In this document: in pieces, positions 20,577-32,221 of the stretch | Position numbering within the stretch: the stretch's first letter is position 1 | Layout: the number at the start of each line of letters is the position of its first letter | The notes under the pieces: model-generated | Told to the model about the DNA's origin: nothing | Databases searched by the model: none | What the model saw: only the letters and a program-made list of their open reading frames with translations | NCBI GenBank assembly: GCA_905220665.1 | Contig: CAJNAR010000028.1 | Location: forward strand, 144,332-208,331 | Reading direction: 5' to 3' | DNA length: 64,000 nucleotides | Origin: Albugo candida | Lineage: Eukaryota; Oomycota; Peronosporomycetes; Albuginales; Albuginaceae | Position numbers and translations under genes: made by a program

Positions 20577-23500
20577 GTGGTAATCGGCCAAGCAGAGGCC
20601 GGTATGGAGACTGAGACACCTCTCTTTCCCTTTCCATTTCCTGCCAATCAGCTAATAGCAATGGAGGCGGATGGGACGTTGCCGTCATCATCGTCGAAAC
20701 CGGTTAAACAAGCAAAGAAATCCGGTAATCGACCAAGTCTCGCCGATATCTTGCAGGTGCAAGAAGAGATCCGAAAGGGTAAAGCTCGAACAAAGGCCCA
20801 ATTTCAGGTTGAAATACCAAAACCGTTAGCAGCGGATCTTCGTGCTATCGAAAAAGTCTTCACGGCCGAGCTGGAAGGTTTTGTCTCCTATTTTGAACGT
20901 AGCAAAACTATTTTCCATATCGGTGTCCAAGTAAGCAATCTTCCTAGAAACGGTTCAGGATCTAGTACCGAGACCACCGGCCCAAATGCCACGTTTCTTT
21001 GCTCAAGATCATGGCAATGCGATCCTCAAAGGACTAAAAATTACAAAACTAGGCAACCATTCTTCGCTCCGAGAAGACGATATTCTCGGGTTCTATTATT
21101 TCTTGGACGTTTCCGGGATTGAACGGGAATTTGTCCATCGAACATCGCATCAGTGCTGGTATTATTCAGCATGCGACACACTTTATGCTCATTATTCTCA
21201 AGCAGTGGCTACATAAACCATAGAGATGAGACTGTATTTTTACTCTACATCATGCCCGGTACCGCAGGTTCTGTCACGAAAAGTCTGCGAGTAGATAAGT
21301 ATCGAGGGAAGATACTATCTTACTCTCGAGAAAGGAGCTCCATTCTCTGCTGAGCGAATACGGATAAGACAGCGCAGTCCGTACTGCTGACAGCTGTAGG
21401 GGACAACTCCGAAATCGCACAAACAGGAACCAACGAAACCAATTCATCGGCGAGTAAAAAGCCGCAGCTGCCTGAAGACAAAAGAAGCACAATTTCCTTC
21501 AAATAGTGCTGATGGAACTGTTATGGAAGACACAAAGACTGTTCTACTCAGTCCGAAACTATTCCTGGAGAAAATAGGCGCTTTAATACTTTTCCGCCGA
21601 CTCTAACAATCCCTTCTCATGAAGCAAAAGAAGTAGACGTCCCTCAAACAACGACACAACAGGAACCGCGAAATGTGGCTACTGATCGCCAATATTACGA
21701 TTGAACGCTTATTCGTCCAAGTAAGAAATGAAACGATCGGTTATTTGGAGTCCTGCGCATCATTGCAGAGTGCTTCAAACGAATAATTTGCTTCGGAATT
21801 TGCGCTCTCCTTTGCCGACGCTCTGCCTCAGCGAATGGTTTGATGCAAAATGAGACATCCCACTTTTGGTGAATTGGAAGTTCTCAAATTATCGAAGCTC
21901 TACCTTCTTGAGGAAGCATGCATTTTGCAACTGAGAGGTAGAGGGGGAACAATAGCTAGTCGCTGGAGCTATTTCAATTCATTACTGAGTGAAGCTCGTA
22001 GGAGAACACATCGTGGAACAACGAGACCATTCTTTTTCGTCAGTACAAATGGAGTCAAAAAGAACGGTCACCTTTTCATACAACACATACTATCGAAATA
22101 CGCCATTTGTTGCGCACAAGAAACTCACTTTCGCAACCGTCAACGCCTGGACACTTTTCAGTTCACTTGACTTCCACATTCAAAATATCATCTTTTTGTC
22201 AAAGATTCGAATAGTCTTCACTCTCATCCCGTTCGGGGAAGAGTAAGTTGTGTTATGGTAATCATTCGCCACGTATCTGAAACTGCACAAGCTCTTACCA
22301 ATGGCTCTGTTCAAGACCGATATTTGGTATTACGTTTAGAGACTTGGATCTCCTGTCTATATATACAACGTTTATACAGCATTTATTACAGCAACTCCAA
22401 GAAAGAGGAAGAAATAGATCTGAGTCATGCTCAAGCTGGCTTGGGGAAGCTGCGGCAGCTTTCCGACAATCGAATCAAGATCAAGAAAAAAAGATGTACG
22501 AGGACGTTCTTCGCTTTTATCACGAATGAGTGGAGAGATCGTCCAAATATAATCAAGAATCCATGTTCGACAATCAGACAAAGAATACGGAGCAATTATC
22601 TCGCCACTTCTTCCGATCAGTGGAATCAACCTATATCGAGTACCTTTGGAAAAAAATTTGCTTCTCAATTGCAAGCTTCAACTCATATTACTCTTCTGTT
22701 TACAAATCACTGGGGTGGTATCGTGGGTAACAAAACAAAGTTCAGCTGGGATTCCTTTGCCTCCATGTGCGCAGCAACAAACATTAATTCAATCGATCAC
22801 GAAAACATTATCCGGCTGTGATGAACTAACAAACCTGGAGATTAAAGAAGCAATCAGACATAAGCGTGGACATTGATCATCTTGAACAGAGCAGATTACT
22901 TAATTGTCTGAGTTTTCACTGATATGTGCTGTGTGAACAACTCTCATCTCGGTAATGTCTTCATACAGACTCTTCCGAGTTGATGGAAGAACGGAATAGT
23001 CCGACTTATGTTATTGAACAATGAAGTTGAAACCCCGTCCGATTCGTCTCAATCAAAGTTTCACGCCGGTTGTACCTCCAAGCAACGCAAATTCTTCGAC
23101 GAACTCAATCAGGTACAATTTCGTCGTGTCCCGACATGGTATTGGCCTCAACTCATCCGACTCAATCTGCCCTTCAACTCTCGATAGAGCATTTTTCTTT
23201 TCGACTATACTCCAAGATCAGCTTATTCGTGTCGCTAAAATGAATTGGCCCGGATAAACCGCACCGAATTTTGCTCCACGTACTAGAATGTGATCGAAGT
23301 GGGACTTCGACATGGATGAAAGATTTTTACAAGCTATACAAACGTCTTCGCAGACGCTTGCTACCAATTGATTTTGGATATCCACTTCCGACTATTCTTT
23401 TGTATCATACCAGTTCGTACACGACTTTCGGTTTTACAACAATCACATCCAGAAATCATCCTGTGCACTCCAAAGTACTGTGCTGAAGACGAAAGCTACC

Positions 23501-23704
23501 AACATTTGTTATCTTTGGTTTACATTAGTCGCGCTTGCAATTCACTTTATTTGGACAGACCGGAACCGCAGGCTTTTCGACCTCGGCACGACATCTATCG
23601 CCTCTGTTGTTCCAGTAATTTATTGCAGACCGAGTGCCCATATCCGATATTTTCAACGCCAGTGCTATGCTACGGAGCAGCCGAAGCAAATGAAAACGTA
23701 TTAA
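20577..23704 (+). mobile_element. Degenerate LINE (non-LTR retrotransposon) relic
   Basis: About 3 kb of plus-strand coding-like sequence broken by many stops and frameshifts. Near 22080-22160 it reads YAICCAQETHFRNRQRLDTF, and near 22290-22370 TAQALTNGSVQDRYLVL followed by WISCLYI. These are typical of the apurinic-type endonuclease domain of LINEs (LQETH..., ...SVQDRYLVV...). Near 23540-23600 HFIWTDRNRRLFD resembles the Trp-rich end of LINE ORF2. The 5' part (20577-20940: LADILQVQEEIRKGKARTKA, IPKPLAADLRAIEKVFTAEL) could be ORF1. The reverse transcriptase core was not clearly seen, so it is probably deleted or very decayed. No target-site duplication or poly-A tail was identified, so the ends are approximate. 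It is surely non-functional. Confidence 0.6.
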
Positions 23705-23899
23705 GTCATATCAACATACTATATCGGCACCGTCAACTGCGCCACGCGGTCGATAGCATGATCATTGAGGTTAAAGGTCTCCGCGCACCGGCGAGATGCA
23801 AGCTGTGTATATGTAGATAGGAAACTGAACTCGCTCACGCTTTCTAACTTCTATGCTGTGCGTTGTCTGTCGCATAAGTCGTGCCTTATCACCTCCGAA

Positions 23900-25576
23900 T
23901 CAACTTTGTACGCAAGATGATAATGGTCCATGATGTTCCAATGTGAGGCAATTGTAAACGGGATGTAAAATACGTCGTAAAAAATACAGTCCTTTTGTTC
24001 TCAGAGGTCTACAATCTGCATGTTCGGATAGCATCGTCTCCCTAAGCTTTGTCAACGATGCGAGCGGAGTCGTGTCGATGTTTTCAACATCATTCAGATG
24101 GACAACTTGAAGTGCTATCATTGTTTTCAGCGGTTCAATATCGTCGATTGGTGTAGAACTTAAATTGATGAATTCCAATAACTTGAGATTACATAACGCT
24201 TCGAGATTGTAGATATTTGTAAAGCTCAAATCTAGCCACACCAGGTGGGTCAACCTCCCGATAGACAAAAGATCGAGCGGCATTTTTTGTGGAGCATCAT
24301 AATGCACGAGCGCGCATGTGATTTCCAATTTGATCAGATTTTTCAAATGAATGAGACTTGAGTAATCTCGAACAACCACGTCGCGAAGTCGGAGGACTTC
24401 AAGCGCTGGTAGATTTTTGAGATTGGAGAGTTGATCGAATTGCACACACTCGAGTTGTAGTGTGAGTAGCTTCTTATGCTTTGTGGTGAAAGGTACATTG
24501 TCAAGCTTTTCGAAATTCCATCCCAAATAGAGCACCTTCAATTCGCTGTAGAGTGCGAGTAAATCGGAGACGCGATCTCCCATAGCATTTAATGCAAGCC
24601 ATTCTAACTTTCTAAATGCTTCCAGAACCCGAACACGAGTGCGCCATGTCGAGATCGTCATGGATGGAAGATGCATTCTAGCCTCCAGACGACGCAGCCG
24701 CGACAAGTGACGTAAGGGAGTCAGCGCAGGAAGCTGGTGGACTGTAAACGACCAAATCTCATTGAGTATCAATTCTCGTAGTTGAGGAAGATGCCGGACG
24801 GGTTCCAAAGACGCTAAGTTCGATCGCGACACGTTAAGGGAACGTAACGACTTGGAGCATTGTTCAATTCCAGCCAATGAATCCACTTGTGTCTCGGAGA
24901 TATCCAATTCACATAACAGCGGCAGTGTGAATACTGGTGTCAAGTTAACAACGTTTGTTCTATACAAACTGACTCGCTGAAGCGTCTTGATTGTTTGAAT
25001 CGGACTCAAATTCACAATATCGCTCTCACTCAAATCCAATGTGACCAAGTTCGAGAAACTCCCAAGCTGGTCGGCCACTGCACGTAGTGATCCCCTTAAT
25101 CGTAAATGACGTATGCCCGAGCCTACATATCGAAAAAAATACCGACAATGGATTGGATTGAAGGATTCTATGGAGAGATTCCGGATCGCACTTTTGCCAT
25201 GAGGCATAAAAGACTCTGAAATTGTCCGCGCTGTAATTGAGATATTCCTCACATACGAAAGACAAGGAAGTGTGCTTAAATCGATATGATTCGTTCGAAT
25301 TCGTAGTGTCCTCAGCGAGCAAAGCTTTGCAAGACACGCGACTTCATCCTTTGTCGGAGATTCTTGATGCGGGGATGGATCGGTGATCTCACTCGATAGA
25401 TCACCGAGCTCAAGAGTCTTAATACTTTGGAAAGTGACTATTTGTGGCAAGAGACGAAAGGATTCGATGGAAATAAATCGGCCAACGCGTGCGATCAACG
25501 CGCTCACATTTGAAAATTTGGGGAGAGATATTCGACTTTTTGTAAGGAACCACTCGCGTGCGATAGAATGCGCCAT
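23900..25576 (-). CDS. Leucine-rich repeat protein, function unknown
   Basis: A 558-residue open frame. From about residue 45 it is an array of roughly 22-residue leucine-rich repeats of the SDS22/internalin-like type: SFSNLVTLDLSESDIVNLSP, TLPLLCELDISETQVDSLAG, LTHLVWLDLSFTNIYNLEAL, LKLLEFINLSSTPIDDIEPL. There is no signal peptide or transmembrane segment, so it is probably intracellular. Upstream in the same frame coding potential continues for about 20 codons (RKFSSFAALGTIFNVSSIGR), but I find no ATG or acceptor that connects it cleanly. A short 5' exon, perhaps F-box-like (LPIFLLHRLTKELIKK on the same strand at about 25740-25790), remains possible. Partners are unknown. The stop at 23900 is about 200 bp from the end of the LINE relic on the other strand. 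Confidence 0.7.
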   Translation of the reverse strand: MAHSIAREWFLTKSRISLPKFSNVSALIARVGRFISIESFRLLPQIVTFQSIKTLELGDLSSEITDPSPHQESPTKDEVACLAKLCSLRTLRIRTNHIDLSTLPCLSYVRNISITARTISESFMPHGKSAIRNLSIESFNPIHCRYFFRYVGSGIRHLRLRGSLRAVADQLGSFSNLVTLDLSESDIVNLSPIQTIKTLQRVSLYRTNVVNLTPVFTLPLLCELDISETQVDSLAGIEQCSKSLRSLNVSRSNLASLEPVRHLPQLRELILNEIWSFTVHQLPALTPLRHLSRLRRLEARMHLPSMTISTWRTRVRVLEAFRKLEWLALNAMGDRVSDLLALYSELKVLYLGWNFEKLDNVPFTTKHKKLLTLQLECVQFDQLSNLKNLPALEVLRLRDVVVRDYSSLIHLKNLIKLEITCALVHYDAPQKMPLDLLSIGRLTHLVWLDLSFTNIYNLEALCNLKLLEFINLSSTPIDDIEPLKTMIALQVVHLNDVENIDTTPLASLTKLRETMLSEHADCRPLRTKGLYFLRRILHPVYNCLTLEHHGPLSSCVQS

Positions 25577-25983
25577 AAAGCGGCCGATACTTGAGACATT
25601 GAAGATCGTGCCAAGTGCAGCAAAGGAGGAGAATTTGCGCCAAATCCGAAGATGGATTTATTAAATAAAAGAGAAGCGCGTTGGAGCAGGCACTCACATG
25701 ACAGTGCATGTTGAGGGAATTATTGGTAGTGGATGCTCGTTTTTTAATCAGTTCTTTTGTCAAACGATGGAGAAGAAAAATGGGAAGCGCGACGTAGCGT
25801 GAATTTGTAATTAGTTATGCGTAGTATATGACAAGACGTAATTTTACAAAATAGAGGCGTGAGTATACATGAACCTTTACAAATTCGCACTTAAGGCACA
25901 CGGACTTTTTGATTACGCATACTTATTACACAAACACAACTAGAATCGGTTTACGTGTTCACAACACGCGATAACCTCAGAGA
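25577..25983. other. Intergenic, divergent promoter region
   Basis: About 400 bp between the LRR gene and HRD1 starts. The right part (25800-25980) is AT-rich, without repeats. The left part may contain an unassigned 5' exon of the LRR gene. Confidence 0.3.
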
Positions 25984-27929
25984 ATGAAATATTGGTTATA
26001 TTTTGGAGTGAGTTTGATCGCGTGTGCGAGTCTTCTAAGCTACACTTATTTCACGCGGCATCAGTTTTATCCTGCTGTGATTTATTTGGTAACATCCAAA
26101 TTCAGCCTCATCATTCTAGCCAATACTGCTCTTGTATTGACCACATTTGCTGCGTACTTGCTCCAAAAAGTATTTTTCCGCGGGTTACGTGACGCAGAAG
26201 TAGAGGTATACACTTTCCACAAATCCACGCAACATTCTCACATCATGGTCCTCGTAGCTTTTGCATGAAAATGTTCGATACGCGGTCACGGATTCTTGCT
26301 TGGCGCTGACGATATTTCGAGAAGAAATCAACTTTGTCGTCGGCGTTTTGTTCGTCTCAATGATATTCTCCAAAATTTTTCACTGGCTCACACAATCTCG
26401 TATTGAATTTGTATCGTATTGAATTCATTGTCCTAGGATCAACGCTGACGATTGTATCATGCGTAGATGGAGCAATCAGACGTAGTGACACGTGGCGCAC
26501 ATATCCGTCTAGTTGTACTGATGTCTTTATTGGCGATTGTGGACGCTGCGTTCGTGATATTGTGCGGCAAACGAGTGTTGGAGCAAGGAGTTTCAGTGTT
26601 TATCCTTTTCGGCTTTGAGGTTGTCTTTTCATTTATAATCGCAAAAGGTTTTTTATTTACGGAAACATGCATTTCTGATTCCATTAGTTTTTGGTTTTGC
26701 TGGTGACACTGGTTGGATTGCTGCTACGATATGGCCTATTTGTGATCGACTCTAGGATGGAAGCAACCTGGACCAACAAATTTACGTACCTTTTCTACCT
26801 GGAACTCATTTCCGAGGTGATCAAACTGATCATATATCTGGTACGAGGAAAACAATTTTTCTGATTCAAAATTCTGAGCACTTGAGCTTTCTATTAGGTC
26901 TTCTTCATGCTGATTTTCAAGTTTTATGGCATGCCACTTCATATTGTGCGTGATTTGTGGCTTTCAATCAAGAATTTACAGCGTCGAATTGCTTCGTTTT
27001 TCCGATATCGAAAAATTGCTGCCAACCTGAATCAACAGTTCCCGACACCAAGAGAAGACGAACTGAATGACAACGATAAGACGTGTATCATCTGTCGGGA
27101 GGAAATGACAGTCGTCAATGCCAGGAAGCTTCCATGTGCTCATATCTTCCATATCGATTGCTTGCGTATGTGGGTACAACGACAACAGGTCAGACTTATC
27201 AGAAAATCTCTCGATTTGTGTTCCTATCAGTTCTCTTCTATCTAGACCTGTCCAACATGTCGATCAAATATCCCTTCTATGTCACGTCCACCTCCAAACA
27301 CTACCACGCCCAATATACCACCAAGAGGTCCATGGGAACGACCTCAAGGTGCCCCAGAAGCTCTACATCAGAATCCAGTGACAAACGCGGCTCCGATTGG
27401 CAGTATACCTGCACATGTACCTCCTTTTCCACCAATGATACCACCCATCATGTATCCCTTCGGTATGTACCCACCATTTGGCGGGTTTCCGTATTCGGGA
27501 ATACAACCTGGAGACGGCACAAACCCGTTCCTTAACCCGATGATTCCGTCCATCGAAGAGATTCAGCGTCAAATCGATCAATTCCAGATGCAACTCACAG
27601 CTCTCCAAGATATGTCCAGACAGAACGGGGTGCATTCTGGTGGAAATACACACCCTGAAAGCAGTTCTGCGCCGCTATCTACCTCTGAAGAACGTCATAT
27701 CGACCCAAATTTGGAAGATAAGGCTCCGGTACCTCCGACTGCCCCGCCTCACAATCAAGACACAAGTGAAGCGGAAGAAGCGTCAACTACGAGCCAATAT
27801 ACAGAGACTGTGCTTACGGAACGTACAGAGTCTATGAATGCTGCAGAGAAGCGACGAGAGGAGCTCCGACAGCGATATAATCGCATTTATTCCGATAGTA
27901 ACAATCGTAATGAAAACGAGGCGCATTAG
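25984..27929 (+). CDS. HRD1: ERAD E3 ubiquitin ligase HRD1 (synoviolin)
   Basis: Six exons separated by five short introns (for example 26206-26257). Spliced, the N-terminus reads MKYWLYFGVSLIACASLLSY, then LLHENVRYAVTDSCLALTIF and KIFHWLTQSRIEFMEQSD, all close to HRD1/synoviolin. Several transmembrane helices follow, then FFMLIFKFYGMPLHIVRDLW and a RING-H2 domain: CIICREEMTV, LPCAHIFHIDCLRMWVQRQQ and TCPTCRSNIP. The last intron splits the RING between QRQQ and TCPTC. The C-terminal tail is Pro-rich (PPFPPMIPPIMYPFGMYPPF) with a helix EEIQRQIDQFQMQLTALQDM. In the family it sits in the ER membrane, retrotranslocates and ubiquitylates misfolded proteins with SEL1/HRD3 and Derlins. All zinc ligands are present; intact. 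Confidence 0.93.
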
Positions 27930-28259
27930 GTCATACTCTCATGAATGATAACCTGTCGCGTTTTATATTGCGCGTATAGTAATACATGTGAAACTAGCAA
28001 GAACTTATGTAAAGGAGGGAAAGGAATTTGGCACGTACACGCTATTCATTCACGCAAAACTTATTGTTACATCGTGCGACATGGAGCAAAGGCGTCAAGA
28101 AAACCACTCTTGTTTTCTTAATTAGTGGGCTCACATTAATCCAGAAGGTATACCGTCGCCAAACCGGTTCTGAAGTGTTGCAGGCGCGCAAAAAGATCAA
28201 TCGAAAACGTAAAAGTTCCATTTCGCAAAAGGAAACGATCGCAATTTGCAAAGTAGCGA

Positions 28260-31200
28260 ATGGATCACATCTGTTTACGTTGCGAGAAGGCGAATGGCGA
28301 TCTCTGGCTGTGTAAAGGACCCTGTGTCTCGGCATATCATTTAAATTGTCTTCAAATAGATACAAATGCTCCTTTAAACCCAGAAAAATGGATATGTCCT
28401 TCCTGTCAAAGCCACCATCACATTTGCTTTTACTGTCATCATATTGGCTCCTCATTAAACCGCGAACAAGATTCCATCGAACAAGAACCTTCTGAATCGC
28501 ATACACTTCCACCAACTAATAATATCGGTTATGTAAGTAAATGCAGAGCGTTATCGTGCGGCAAATTTTATCATTTGGAATGCATCACGAAACTTGCTTT
28601 AGCGCGAATTGCCGGGACACATTTCATCTGCCCAGTGAGTGAGTGTCATGGGATCTGATTTGTAGCTGACTTTTGAGTCTGTAGTTACACACATGCGCTT
28701 CTTGCGAGCAATCCGGTGCCAAGAAAGAGAGCGTACGATGTGCGCGATGTCCAGTGGCTTATCATACAAGCTGTTTGCCTCAACAGAATGTCCATTTTCT
28801 GACAGGAAATTGTATTTTGTGTCCAAAGCACAAAAGGAGAGAAAAGGAGGAAGAAGAGATGTATGAGGCTGTCGAAGTGGAGAATGAGAGCAATCATGCA
28901 TATGTATCGAAAGATGAGTCCGGACTGGTTGGAGATGGCGAAAGTGAATTAGAATTTCGCCAATATGTAAAGAGTATGAAGCGGGATAAAAAGAAGAAGA
29001 AGAAGAAGAAAAGGAAGCGAAAATGCGCCGAGAATTCAGCTATAATATTGGAAAATGAAGTGGAGTCTGAAACGCGTTCGATGGAGAGCGGTGTTGAGAT
29101 CGCATTCGAAGAAGAAATGACATCAAAGCGTACGTATGCACCAATGTCTGAAGTGAATTCTGTTGCCCAAACGCTTTCCGATCGCATCGATACACCACAA
29201 ACGGAACGTGAAGATTGCACAGATACTTTATCTAGCACGATACCGATATCAATAAAAACAGAATCTGCATTCTCCAGCTCAGAAGCAAGTCAATTGCAGC
29301 AAGAAAGCGTTCAAGATATCAAACACAATCAAAATCTCGTCGCGACATCGAACGATCTTACCGTCAAAAGCGAATGGGAAGAGAGAAAGCCTCCCCAACA
29401 TGACTTGGACAGTATCCTCTACCCATCAAAACTTCAAAATGCGACGTCTTCTATGGAAACACAATCAAAAAGAGACAACACGATTGTCCAAGCGGACGAA
29501 GAAAAGGAAAATGGCAATTTGGAAGCAATCAATGACGAAACGAAATCGACTGAAAAGGATGGACACAATGAACAAAGAAAAGAGACTTCGAGAAAAGTAA
29601 AACGAGCAAAACGCGAAGGTGTTCAGGACGAAGAAGCCAAATGGGTTCAATGTGACGCGTGTGAGAAATGGCGAATCGTTCCAAAGGAATTCGATTTGGA
29701 CACAATGCCAGAGCAATGGTTTTGTCACATGAACACGTGGAATGTGGAAGTTGCGAGTTGCGTTGTTCCTGAAGAGGCCTCCACAACGCTGTCTGAAAGA
29801 GGGAAAGCAGCAAGAGCGGCGGCCGTATCATGTCGAAAACGAAAAGCCAAACAAGTAAAAGCGAAGAAAACAAACGATTCGCATTGCATTTTGGACCGAA
29901 AACAACGGACACATTCCACTTTGACAGTCAAAGTTCCCTGCAATGAAGACGTCTTATCGAACGCCAGTGGATCTCTCGGAAGCAACGGAACACCAAACAC
30001 TGGAAAGAAACGAAAGCTTAAAATGAAAGAAAAGCACCGCGAAGTCAAATGGGTACAATGCGAGAATCCAAAATGCGGAAAATGGAGAATTGTGCCGTCG
30101 TATGTCAACATTTCAATACTTCCTGTGACGTGGTATTGCCACCTGAACACGTGGGCGCCAGAACTCGCAAATTGTGATGCGCACAATCCTCCTGAAGTCG
30201 AAAATATATTTGCAACAAAACCGCAGTCCCGACGCTCTTCGAAGAAAAGCAGAAACAATTCCGACAGTAATTGCTCGTCCAATGGAAGCGGAAAAGCAAA
30301 CGTTTTGAGTCAGACAGTCACTCTTTCTGCAAAGTCTTTAAAGCAGACGCGTCATTGGAAATGCACAACGCCAGTGGCAGCGTGCGCCTTTGAAAGTGTT
30401 TCAGAAAGCGTATCGATACCAAAGGAAACCGATACAGCTACCGGTACTGCATGGAGTACCGCGAATGGAATCCAGGTCACGGGGCACGGAAGAGGAGTCG
30501 GAGCGAAACACGGGATCAAGAAAACGGTTTTGGAATGGGCACAATGTGAAAAATGCAACAAATGGAGGAAACTTCCACAACATATCAAATCATCAACGCT
30601 TCCTGACACGTGGTTTTGCAGTATGAATTATTGGGATCCATCACGAGCGTCCTGCAAAGTCCCGGAAGAAGCTGATAATGAACCGCTCGAACACAAAAAC
30701 ATTTTCTCTTTGAATGGTCCAACCCGCGCTTTGGGAACGCATGAACAGAGTACACATGCGGGTACAATGCCCAGCGTGAATATGGCGGGGAATTACGTGA
30801 GTAGCAATCACGCAAATACTACGAATTTCCGTGCAAAACGAGGAAAACTGAGTTACACGGAGCTTTTATTCGCCAGTACGGGTCACTTGCGCAAGACTTA
30901 TACGGACGAATCATCGACATCTTCATTCGAGCACGAGGGAATTGTATATCATCGCGATGATCAATACAATGAGAGTAGCTTATACGCTGGCATCACGAAA
31001 AACGCTAAAGAACTCCATCAAGATCCACGCTCACCGGAAAGTGTCAGCGACAAACAGGAAGAAGTAGCGAATTTGGAGTCGACAGCATCAAAAATTATGG
31101 AAATTATGAGCTTAAGGGAAGCGAAATCGATCCGAGATATACTTTACGAATTGACACAAAAATCCGAAGGAATGCCAAATCTGAGCGCTGATCTGAGTGC

Positions 31201-31495
31201 AATGCTGTCGCTTCTACCGGTTATCGCGCATGCATTGAATCATCTGATGCACACAAAGCAAGTGGAACGTGTGGATCGATTAGAAACACACGAAAAACGA
31301 GTCCAAGCGTTTGAGTGTGAAGCGATTCGGACCGCCAACATATCGGAACTTTGTGTCGCACTTTCAGAGAATTGGACCAATGCGAATGACCTTCGAGAAA
31401 CTGGTTTTGTTCAGTATTACAGAAAAACTCCTTTGCTTCCGTTAAAAGCACGAAAACCGTGGAAAGAATGTACGAAATTAATGCTATCAACGTGA
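28260..31495 (+). CDS. PHD-finger protein with three CW-type zinc fingers (chromatin reader)
   Basis: Large nuclear-type protein in at least two exons; an intron at about 28635-28684 joins HFICP to LHTCASCEQSGAKK. The N-terminus has PHD-like fingers (ICLRCEKANGDLWLCKGPC, then ICFYCHH..., and SVRCARCPVAYHTSC), similar to NSD-type PHD clusters. A Lys-rich stretch (KKKKKKKRKRK) looks like a nuclear signal. Three CW domains follow: KWVQCDACEKWRIVP (about 29638-29763), KWVQCENPKCGKWRIVP (30046-30175) and EWAQCEKCNKWRKLP (30532-30660). Each has the W...C..C..W...C...C pattern that in the family reads methylated H3K4. A helical C-terminal domain (LSAMLSLLPVIAHALNHLMH) has no assigned family. No SET domain is present. 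The start is uncertain: Met at 28260 is preceded by TAG that could be a splice acceptor, so an upstream exon (28030-28210) may exist. Confidence 0.75.
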
Positions 31496-31505
31496 CGAAA
31501 CGACT

Positions 31506-32150
31506 TCATGTCGGATCTTTAGAATGCGATGGATGACGAAGATCTTGAAGCTGTCGCTGTTGGCGTTTTAATTGTTCATGGAAGCGGCGTCGAAGCGAAG
31601 AGTGAAGCTCACATTTGTCTTTGTCTGTGGTCTCTTTGTCGCTTGATGGAAACTCCGCTTCGTTCGAATCGATGCGATGTGTGGTAATGCTCGTGTTTTC
31701 GGTCTTTGGATCCACGCGTTTCCGTGAATTTTTGGCTCGCTTGAAGTAAATTTCAAGCGTTTTGGCCAATTCAAGCGACTGGATTCTCATTTGATGTTGC
31801 AACAAGTCGAAGCGTTTATTGCATTCTTCGCGCAATTGAAATGTCGTCTCTTTGAGCTTCTTATTGAAAGAAAGTATGGCCACTTCGATATGGCAAGGCT
31901 GTTTATCTGCTTCTCTGACACGACATTCGATTTGTTTTTGAAGAATTTCTGCGCGAGATGAAAAAGCGCCTTTCGATCGACAATCACATTTTTTGAGCTG
32001 TTGGAGCTGTTTACGATGATTTCGTACTTCTTTATACATCAAAAGCAATGTAGATCGAATCACCACATCAGATTTGCTCCATTCATTCTCTTCACGCAGT
32101 ATTTGCGTGCGGAAAACATGATCCAAAAGCTCGGAATCATTCATTTTCAT
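31506..32150 (-). CDS. Coiled-coil protein, function unknown
   Basis: A 214-residue open frame without recognisable introns. It is highly charged and largely helical (STLLLMYKEVRNHRKQLQQL, FQLREECNKRFDLLQHQMRI) with a basic, Ser-rich C-terminus. There is no signal peptide, transmembrane helix or known domain. Support for its being real comes from the clean ORF in a compact setting: its ATG is 71 bp from the divergent MCTS1 ATG and its stop is 10 bp from the convergent CW-protein stop. Coiled-coil proteins of this kind are easily miscalled, so the confidence is moderate. Confidence 0.6.
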   Translation of the reverse strand: MKMNDSELLDHVFRTQILREENEWSKSDVVIRSTLLLMYKEVRNHRKQLQQLKKCDCRSKGAFSSRAEILQKQIECRVREADKQPCHIEVAILSFNKKLKETTFQLREECNKRFDLLQHQMRIQSLELAKTLEIYFKRAKNSRKRVDPKTENTSITTHRIDSNEAEFPSSDKETTDKDKCELHSSLRRRFHEQLKRQQRQLQDLRHPSHSKDPT

Positions 32151-32221
32151 CGCGTCGTTCCAAGATTCTTAAATCGTGTAAATGGTGTGCGGTTACCGAT
32201 TGTGGTTTCTGTGGATTCCAA

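Noticed and set aside
20376..20591. 71-codon minus-strand ORF MADYHNFRGEDVDAPSTDN
   Set aside because: It runs into the tRNA and is antisense to the LINE start; no domain was recognised.
25577..25800. F-box exon upstream of the LRR protein
   Set aside because: The strand has an F-box-like LPIFLLHRLTKEL, but no acceptor AG joins it in frame to the LRR coding sequence, so it is mentioned only as a possibility.
28042..28515. 157-codon minus-strand ORF opposite the PHD exon
   Set aside because: It is antisense to conserved PHD coding sequence, which explains its openness.
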